NCBI GenBank assembly: GCA_036245525.1
Contig: BTPG01000006.1
Location: 77,231,764-77,295,763 of the forward strand
Direction of reading: 5' to 3'
Length of the DNA stretch: 64,000 nucleotides
From: Semisulcospira habei
Taxonomy: Eukaryota; Mollusca; Gastropoda; Semisulcospiridae
Positions 53,831 through 64,000 of the stretch are shown here, piece by piece; within the stretch, counting starts at the first letter, position 1; each line of letters starts with the position of its first letter. The notes under the pieces are model-generated. The model was not told where the DNA came from and made no database searches. It saw only the letters and a program-made list of their open reading frames with translations. Made by a program: the position numbers and the translations under genes.

Positions 53831-53960
53831 GCGAGCGTGTCGTTTTCTCCTGCGATTTTGAGTTGTATTATAAATATGACAAATGCGCCATATAAATACC
53901 ATGTATTATTATTATTATTATTATTATTATTTGGTTCTGTACCTGCGTATTTTTCTGTGG

Positions 53961-54081
53961 GCTGGCGATTCCCCGGGGCCTGATAGGCGGGGGCAAGGGA
54001 TCTAACTGTTTGTCTGTCCAGCGCTGAGTAATTCCCCTTGGTATGTGTACCAGCGCTAGCCTCACCAATCTGGTTTGTGAG
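53961..54081 (+). repeat. Direct repeat right of the LINE (partner at 50145-50266)
   Basis: This is the partner of the left copy. It lacks the AATTCTGCC-type insertion near its end. Confidence 0.85.
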
Positions 54082-54702
54082 AATAATATGCATACCCGGT
54101 CAGAGTGCTCACTGTGTTTCAAACAGACAGTGTAACACAACCCTTACAGCAGCAACATCAGAGGTAAAAGAAACAAGATGGAATGAACCATAACCCACAA
54201 AGTCCCTTCTATATGAGAGCTGTCTTCGCTGTCAAGGTTCTCTACCTTTTGTCTTTGACCATTATCTTATGTTGAAATATCTCCTATTGAACAAGATGAG
54301 GATTTCATCCCAAAGTCTACCATATTGTTTGGGGCTCACATGCGTGTTTCTTTTAGGAACATTCACAGTCGCTCATATTTTAAGCTTATCCTTCTGATCC
54401 ATTCTCTGTAAGCCAACCTCAGATCAACACAGACGCCGGCACAAGCAAATAAAGACGGACACACGGCGCTTCCCGCCATTAGTACGCTCTGTGGGCTGAA
54501 GTAGCGACAGGATTTCTGAAGAAAAATAGCACGAGCAGCAAAATGACGTAATTGTACGCTTGACGTCTCGACGTCGCTAGTCTTAAGACGCCGTGTACAC
54601 AGTGACGATATTGGCCACCCCATAAAGAAAATATTTCGCCAAGTGTCAAAATTGTGCAAACAGCAATATCGGAGATTCTTGTGTTTACATACACACGCGC
54701 GC

Positions 54703-54775
<73 letters not shown>

Positions 54776-56069
54776 CACACATACATACATACGCACATAC
54801 GGCGCTTCGCGCCAAATGTACGTTTAGCATCTAGGTTGGCTTAACTAGACATGACGTAATTTTGCTCTTGTTACTTCAGTTGTCAGAGGATTAGGCATGC
54901 TCTCCTTTGACATCATGGACATGCTATTAAATTCGCCCCATCGCGACCCGTCCTAAAAGTCTCTTCTATAAATAGAAGAGACTTAAAAATGCATGGGGCG
55001 ACGCCGGAAGTGACGTTATTTGAGGTGCTTCCACGGTACGAGAACCTTCCTCATAGGGATACGCGGCATATACAGTTCGAGAAATGTTGCAAATAGTGTC
55101 GCATGACTCAGTTCACGTTCACTTCATTTGCCGCCCATCCGCGTCCGACTCGTCTTGACCTAGTTAATGTGACCTGTTTGTATGTTTCGTAGATGAGTCA
55201 AATGTTGGCGTTAGGTTTGAGCATTTTTATATTCTGTTGTTAAACTCACCCAATTCACAGCTGCCCTTTGTGGCTTTGACGTCATCAATGGCCATGTCAC
55301 TGGTGTAACTGGTACCCCGAGTACTTCTGAACACAAACTAAACAGAAGACGACATCAGAAGTCCCTAAAATCAACACAGTCATATTCACTGCCCAATAAC
55401 CGTCATATTCACTGCCCAATAACCGTAACACCAGATTTTGTCTGAGGCGCACCGATGTAGAGGAAATTTCGGCTTCAACCCCTGGGATGTTGAAACATAA
55501 ATTAAATTGTTTGTATTTTCAAAACATTAATCTTGAGAGAGAAATTATATAGTCAAAAGTGCAAACACGACTTCAAGTTTGATGTCAAAGAACCAGTAAG
55601 TTGTAAATATTGTAAATGATCTTGTTTTTTTTTTTCTTTCAAAAAAACAGAACTCCTGGCAGCGTTCCAATACCCAAGCTAAGCTTTGGATAGAGAACAC
55701 TTGAGTTTGGGTATTGAGACACAATCACTGTGAACATGCGTTGCTTTTGCAATACTTGATGATTTATGTTTGTTTTTTATCTAGCGTAAATATAGCGTAA
55801 ATTTATATATGTAGGATCTAGGAGACATCCCTTGAGAAGTATCTACCGAGCATTCGTGCATCCTAAATAAACGTAGACCTACCTAGGATTGATTTACGTA
55901 GACATTTTGACAAGTTTCATCTGAGAGGGCGGCCCCATTTCTGATGTTTTAAACAATCTATCCGCCCTTACCCCCTCCCTCCCCCGGATGGGTGAGACAC
56001 GCTGATTCACTAAAGCAAAAGAATGTTCCAATATTTAAGCCCATAATATACTAATATCCAAGCCTTTAC

Positions 56070-56076
<7 letters not shown>
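54082..56076. other. Intergenic with simple repeats and small hairpins
   Basis: A CG/CA dinucleotide tract lies at about 54692-54800. A hairpin with 12-base arms (AAGTCTCTTCTA and complement) spans 54957-54984. A 23-bp tandem pair (TCATATTCACTGCCCAATAA plus CCG) is near 55380-55426, and a short inverted repeat CAATACCCAA/TTGGGTATTG is near 55669-55717. No gene was seen. Confidence 0.65.
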
Positions 56077-56116
<40 letters not shown>

Positions 56117-57563
56117 TGCGGTATTTATAATGCGCTTATCTTATAATATCTATAACTCTAAGCGCCCACTCACAACTCGCGCACACATGCGCACGCTTTT
56201 GACAATGACTCACGTGCCACAAATACATTACGACAGTCAGCTTGGGGTGGGGAGTGTGGTGATGTTATAGTGCTATAACTGTTAAAAGAGGTGTTTTGAG
56301 GGCGGACTGGAAGGGGGAGAGAGAATGTTTCTGATGGAGAGAGAGTGAAAGAGTGTTCCAGGTGGATGGACCGTAGACGGAGAAGGAGCGGGGGCCGAAA
56401 GTGCTGAATTTGGTGCGGGGGATGTGGAGGCGGAGAGGGTCGGAGGCGGAGCGGAGGGAGCGGTAAAGTGTGTAGGGGTGAAGTAGGTTGGAGAGATAGA
56501 CAGGAGCGTAGTTGTTGAGGGATTTGTAGCAGAGAGACAGAATCTTGTATTGGATGTGTTGGGGGATGGGGAGCCAGTGAAGGAGTTTGAGCAGGGGAGT
56601 GATGTGGTCGGATTTCTTCTTTCTGAGGACGAGGCAGGCAGCATTGCTCTGGACGCGCTGGAGAGTGAAAGTGGTGGAGTGACGGAGGCCGGAAAGGAGA
56701 GAGTTGCAATAGTCGATACGACATAAGATGAGAGAGACAGCAAGTTTGGTGGCAGTTTCGGTCGTGAGGTATTTTCTGATCTGATTGATGCGACGGAGGT
56801 GGAAATAGCATGCCTGGGCCGTGGCGGAGACAAAGCTGGTCGTGGAAAGAGATGATTCGAGGATAACGCCGAGGTTCTTGGCCGAGTCAGAGAGGGGGAT
56901 GGGGGTGCTGTCGAGTTGAAGCTGGAGAGAGGGAGGGAGCTGGGAGAGTTTCTGGCGAGTGCCTACCAGCATGGCTTCCGTTTTTGTCATCATTCAGTTT
57001 AAGTTTATTTGTTGTCATCCAGTTTTTCACATTGTAGCAGTCAGCCGTGCGAGTCAGTAGTGACTGAGTGTTGTCGAGTTTGCCTTTGTCTTTGTAGTTG
57101 TGAGTCGTCAGCGTAGAGGTGGTGGTGTATGTGATGAGACTGGTTGATGTTGGATAGGGGAGAGGTGTAGAGTGTGAAAAGGACCGGGCCCAAGACGGGC
57201 CCCTGTGGAACTCCGCAGGACAGCCTGACTGGGTTAGAGGAGACCCCGTCGATGTGACGGACTGCTGTCTGTCGGAGATGTAGGAGAAAAACCAGGAGTG
57301 AACAGAGTCAGTGATGCCAAAGAGGTGATGAAGGCGTTGGAGGAGGATAGAGTGATCTATAGTGTCGAAGGCGGCAGAGAGATCGAGTAACGTAAGAAGG
57401 GAGATGTTGCCCGAGTCGGTGGAGAGGAGCAGATCGTTCAGGATATGTAGAAGGGCTGTTTTAGTGCTGTGATGTTTGCAATAGGCAGACTGGAAGGGAA
57501 TGAGGAGATTGTTGTCGGCGAGGTGGAGGTTGAGCTGGTTGAGAACCTGCCTAAGTTACATAG
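56077..57563 (-). mobile_element. CR1/L2-like LINE, 5'-truncated, minus strand
   Basis: On the minus strand, reverse transcriptase pieces run from about 57560 to 57000 (LLTLLDLSAAFDTIDHSIL, HLYADDSQL in differing frames), then the C-terminal frame 56993-56265 (LGVILESS, RIDYCNSLLSGL, LHWLPIPQHIQYKIL, STWNTLS). It ends in a (TTA)n tail seen as (TAA)n at 56077-56115. It is related to, but distinct from, the plus-strand copy at 50-54 kb. Frames are interrupted at least twice near 57000-57250. Confidence 0.85.
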
Positions 57564-58161
57564 GTTATGTCACAAACTGATGAAACTCTTCGGTCTGAGT
57601 ATACGTTTGAACGCTCGTAATACACATCATATGCTTTTCCTGAAAAAAAAAATGACGTTCACGCACTTGTAATAACACAGAGTTACCTGCAAGTTATTAA
57701 ATAATACAAACTTGATTATCTTTTCTCTGCATAAGGTTACGGTACCCATTTTTGTGTCTCACTGCAGTTGCGCCGTGTACTTTGTGATGAATATTAAATT
57801 GTATCTCCGGCATCAGTCGCTTTTCCCAAAACAATCCTTAACTGAGGAGAGCTATAGGTCCTTGAGGGGGCTCAGAAGGACATATGTCTCTTGCATTGTG
57901 TGTTGTTCGCTTAATTCTGTCAGTTAAAGCATTAAGACCTCCAGACACTCATGCCAAACATCCGGCGATTATATCCTGAAGGAAAAAGACCTTACATAAA
58001 TTTCGTGCATAATTACATTTGTCACAAAGTCGCACCAATAGGACACACAAGGTAGTAGCTCCTAACAGCTAAATTTGTTGGTGTCCGAATGCTGATAATA
58101 TGAATACCGAGACTATTTCGGGCTGGGTTAATCTAAATAAAGACATTTGTTATGTTCTAAC
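57564..58161. other. Intergenic/intronic, no gene seen
   Basis: It lies downstream of the MAM exon on its strand, so it may be intron. No second exon was recognised. Confidence 0.4.
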
Positions 58162-58427
58162 CTTTATCGGCGTCGACGTGTTGACAGTGATATTAGCATG
58201 AATCCACCTTGGACCCTGATTTCCAACCTGCCTCCACACTGTCTCTACATTACTGTGCACATCTGGGGCTGACGTCAACAGTTCTAAAACCCCCATGGTC
58301 ACACCGTACATGCTGTACCAGAAGGTCATGCAGGTCAAGGGTGAATCCCAGTTTAATGTCGGTGTCACCAACATGGCTTTGTCACCGGTGGTCTGTGGAG
58401 CGGAGGATTCCGTAAACATGTAATATC
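58162..58427 (-). CDS. MAM-domain exon of a host gene
   Basis: 266 bp with an acceptor-like TTTCTATTTTCAG before it and a donor-like AAAG/GTTAGA after it. The frame begins in phase 1, as is common for MAM exons. The translation shows the middle of a MAM (meprin/A5/mu) domain: YYMFTESSAPQTTGDKAML, then CMTFWYSMYGVTMGVLEL, then VWRQVGNQGPRW. MAM domains are extracellular adhesion or interaction modules in receptors and meprin-like proteins. I saw no other exon, so the gene cannot be named; its other exons probably lie outside the window or are separated by the LINE insertions on either side. It could be a pseudo-exon, but the splice sites are good and there is no stop. Confidence 0.8.
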
Positions 58428-59025
58428 CTGAAAATAGAAATAAAGTGTGTGAGGTGATCATTAAAAACAAACGTGTAAACTGTTGTAAATTAAGAATGAA
58501 AAAAAAAGAGAAATAGCCATTGCATTAAAGTGGCAATGTTTAGAAAACTGCAGGCCTGCGCTTTTGTACTAAGATTTTCATTTATTGCAAGTTTTAAAAA
58601 AGCGGTATATATGTCAGAAACTAATCGAACGCCCATTTATGTTCATGCTTGTATATGTGAATCTGTTTCTGACTCTTCATATTTACATCTGCAAATTATT
58701 GTAAAGCTGTGATGCCGCAAGTGTGCTATTTGGAAACAAATCTATACGAACTGATGTATGGAGGGAGATTTCACATCTCTCCTATGAGTGTGTATTCCAT
58801 GTCCTTAATCACAAAATCCAGTTAAGATTAAAGCTCTCACGATTTATCGCAAAACTTTCCGCGAAGGACATATCACAAATTCAATGTCACAATGCATTTT
58901 TAATTCACCGATAAAAAAGCAGTTATCACAAGGGCATAATAATTATTGAGTCTGAGGTGTGTCTGTCGTAGCCTACGTGCGTGCTCATGCATTCATGCAT
59001 GCGTGCGTGCATGCGTTTGTGACAT

Positions 59026-59030
<5 letters not shown>
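58428..59030. other. Probable intron sequence, no gene seen
   Basis: It lies upstream of the MAM exon on the minus strand. No other exon is recognised. Confidence 0.4.

Positions 59031-59087
<57 letters not shown>
59028..59087. repeat. (GA)n microsatellite
   Basis: A pure GA run followed by (GATGAT)n at the 3' edge of a minus-strand LINE. Confidence 0.97.

Positions 59088-62252
<3,165 letters not shown>

Positions 62253-62307
<55 letters not shown>
62253..62307. repeat. (GA)n microsatellite
   Basis: A pure GA run between two related minus-strand LINE copies, in the same relative position as the run at 59028. Confidence 0.97.
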
Positions 62308-62314
<7 letters not shown>

Positions 62315-62488
62315 TGACAATGATTCTTTATTTTACAACGGTGAAAGTTTTGGCTGGCACAACCATTTTTCAAATTTGCCGTTGCTAATCTAATCTACAA
62401 ATAATGCACAAAGTGTGAAAATATTGTATTTAAAAGAATGATATCAAAACAAACAAAACAACAACAACAACATCAACAACAAAAACGT

Positions 62489-62533
<45 letters not shown>

Positions 62534-63797
62534 AACACACACAAACACACGCGTGAACGCACACACTGAGTAATATAGGGTCGCAGTGAAAGTATTAAGG
62601 TAATGATGTGAGATAATTGAAAATACTGGCTCTAAAATACGAAAGGGTTGTTGATGTTGTAACTTTCCTAGGCAAAGTGTTCCACAGGCTATGGCCTGAG
62701 AACGCTAAACTTGTCTTGTAGAGATCGATTCTAGGTTGTGGTACAACAATGAATTGCCTTGATCTTGAGTGCGTTGGCGATGGAAAGGAATATGGTTTCT
62801 TAATATAATCAGGCATTTTGCTATTTAATGTTTTGAACATAATTATTCCCTTGTTGTACATTAAATGATTTTTCAGGGGAAGAATCTCCAAGGTTTTCAG
62901 TTTATTATCGGTAGTTGAGTTAGGGTCAGTTGGATAAGTTTTGCGGCTCCACGATGAAGAGAGTTCAGTCTCTTTAACTGGACCTCGCTTGCGCCATCCC
63001 ACACTGTAGAAGCATAGTCGATATGTGACCTGATGTTTCTACATCAGTGATATATTTTAATTTGGCTAAAATGTAAAGTTTCTTTGATATTATGTTGCAT
63101 ATATTAGTAATATGACACTGCCATTTACACTGGTTATCTACAGTAACACCGAGAAGACGATGTTCTGTTACTTGACTGATGGGATTTCCTTGAAGAGACA
63201 AGCTGAGTGAGAGAGAACCGAGCTGGTGCTTTTGACGGGTACATACATTAAGTCTTCGCTCGGTTCAGGATCATGGAATTGTTACTACACCAGTTGTCAA
63301 TGTCTTGTAGTGCGTTTTGCAGGTGTGTATCAATAATAGATAAATCCTCCTCGAGCGTACGTATTACAGCATCATCCGCGAACATATCGCATGAAACATT
63401 ATGATCGCTAATTGTGAGCGGAAGGTCGTTAATGAACAAACAAACTAGAAGAGGGCCTAAAATAGAGCCCTGAGGCACGCCATGCTTGACTAAGCGGTGA
63501 TTAGAATATGTACCATTAAGAAGGATTTTTGTCTTCTGTCATCCAAGTAGGATTTGAAGAACGTGGCAGCGCTGTTGCTGTATAAAGAGATTTTCTTTAT
63601 CAGTATATCATAGTTTACTAAATGGAAAGCTTTACGGAAGTCTAAAAAGACTACACCTGTTAGTTTGGATTCATTGATAGATGCTAACCAGGTGTCTGTC
63701 ATTCTAATCAGCGCGGTATGGCAGGAATGGTTTGGTCTGAAACCTGACTGCAATGAATGGATAAGATTTTGGTTTTCTAAATATTTAGATAGATGAA
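62308..63797 (-). mobile_element. Decayed LINE (jockey/CR1-like), minus strand, copy B, 5'-truncated
   Basis: On the minus strand: SGFRPNHSCHTALIRM and VVFLDFRKAFHLVNYDIL (63753-63490), then MPQGSILGPLL and an intact FADD (63478-63248), then the thumb region LLGVTVDNQCKW (63201-62974) and the C-terminus (63002-62595). Frames shift between the pieces. It is related to copy A but diverged from it. (CA)n lies in its 3' region at about 62489-62530. Its upstream side is cut by a SINE-like insertion. Confidence 0.85.
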
Positions 63798-63855
63798 TTT
63801 GATTGATTGTACATTGCTTAACGTCCCGACAGCAACAAGGCTTTCTCAGGACGTG
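63798..63855 (-). mobile_element. SINE-like family A, strongly 5'-truncated insertion with 14-bp duplication
   Basis: Only the last 58 bp of the family are present, flanked by the direct repeat TTTAGATAGATGAA at 63784-63797 and 63856-63869. This shows that the (CAAT)n end is the true 3' end and that the family inserts by reverse transcription with 5' truncation. Confidence 0.9.
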
Positions 63856-63869
63856 TTTAGATAGATGAA

Positions 63870-64000
63870 AAGAAAAGGGGAGACTGCCAGTGCTAATATT
63901 TTAGGAAGGTTACAAAGTAAAGTAGGTTATAGCACTGTCAGGGGAGAGAAATGTGCATGATCGACCAGTGATCATAGATCTACTGTGGCCAAAGCACACA
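63870..64000. other. Window end, probable continuation of LINE copy B
   Basis: Because the SINE-like insertion split the sequence, this part should be upstream LINE copy B sequence. It is too short to confirm. Confidence 0.35.

Larger units (their letters stand above)
50267..53935 (+). mobile_element. CR1/L2-like non-LTR retrotransposon, decayed
   Basis: It contains a 5' region with (GA)n at 50914-50996, endonuclease and reverse transcriptase pieces in several frames, a C-terminal domain, a long (GT)n stretch and an (ATT)n tail at about 53907-53931. The microsatellite 3' tail fits CR1/L2-type LINEs. It is flanked by 120-bp direct repeats, but the right repeat starts about 25-30 bp beyond the tail. 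Confidence 0.8.

Overview
This window reads as a repeat-rich stretch of an animal nuclear genome, most likely a marine mollusc and probably a gastropod. That placement is an inference from the mix of repeats: APE-type LINEs, a Ty3/gypsy element, a SINE-like family with a (CAAT)n tail, tandem modules carrying TGACCTTGACC, long (GT)n and (GA)n microsatellites, and one MAM-domain exon with good splice sites. No bacterial features are present. One assembly gap of 169 N lies at 44063-44231.

The centrepiece is a nearly intact Polinton/Maverick (adintovirus-like) element at 17852-35218, 17,367 bp long. It has terminal inverted repeats of about 235 bp, roughly 97% identical by eye, and a 5-bp direct repeat AGTGG at both ends. 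Recognisable genes are a protein-primed family B DNA polymerase (one in-frame stop), a retroviral-type integrase, an FtsK/HerA-type packaging ATPase, a double jelly-roll major capsid protein and a likely penton (minor capsid) protein. Eight further compact genes have no assigned function; several are membrane proteins or recall families I know from other animal Polintons, and one at the left end is a candidate DNA-binding protein. I find no adenain-type cysteine protease. From 21.8 to 35.0 kb genes are packed with gaps of 9-40 bp or overlaps, apart from one gap of about 110 bp, and most start codons follow an A-rich or TATAAAA-like run. The left part instead holds about 2.5 kb without convincing genes, built from a homogenised 45-bp array, five copies of an 80-bp module with a near-palindrome, and a long TG-rich tract. 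This is the best candidate for an undescribed regulatory or replication region.

Left of the Polinton (1-17.8 kb): the 3' part of a LINE, one PIF/Harbinger-like exon, blocks of 165-180 bp modules, several copies of a SINE-like family (one nested in another, with clear target duplications), a perfect 97-bp hairpin, two MITE-like elements and an orphan ORF. Right of it: a Ty3/gypsy element with 194-bp LTRs (35453-44007) whose 3' LTR was split by a second copy of the same LINE, with a 111-bp target duplication; a gap; about 6 kb of sparse sequence; then broken CR1/L2/jockey-like LINEs on both strands (50-54, 56-57.6 and 59-63.8 kb) around the MAM exon at 58.2-58.4 kb.

Within the Polinton the genes make sense as a virus-like programme: polymerase and integrase for replication and insertion, ATPase plus the two capsid proteins for packaging, and several membrane or coiled-coil proteins that may be virion or membrane-remodelling components (inference). 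Several reading-frame breaks in the window sit in homopolymers, so assembly error must be separated from true decay.
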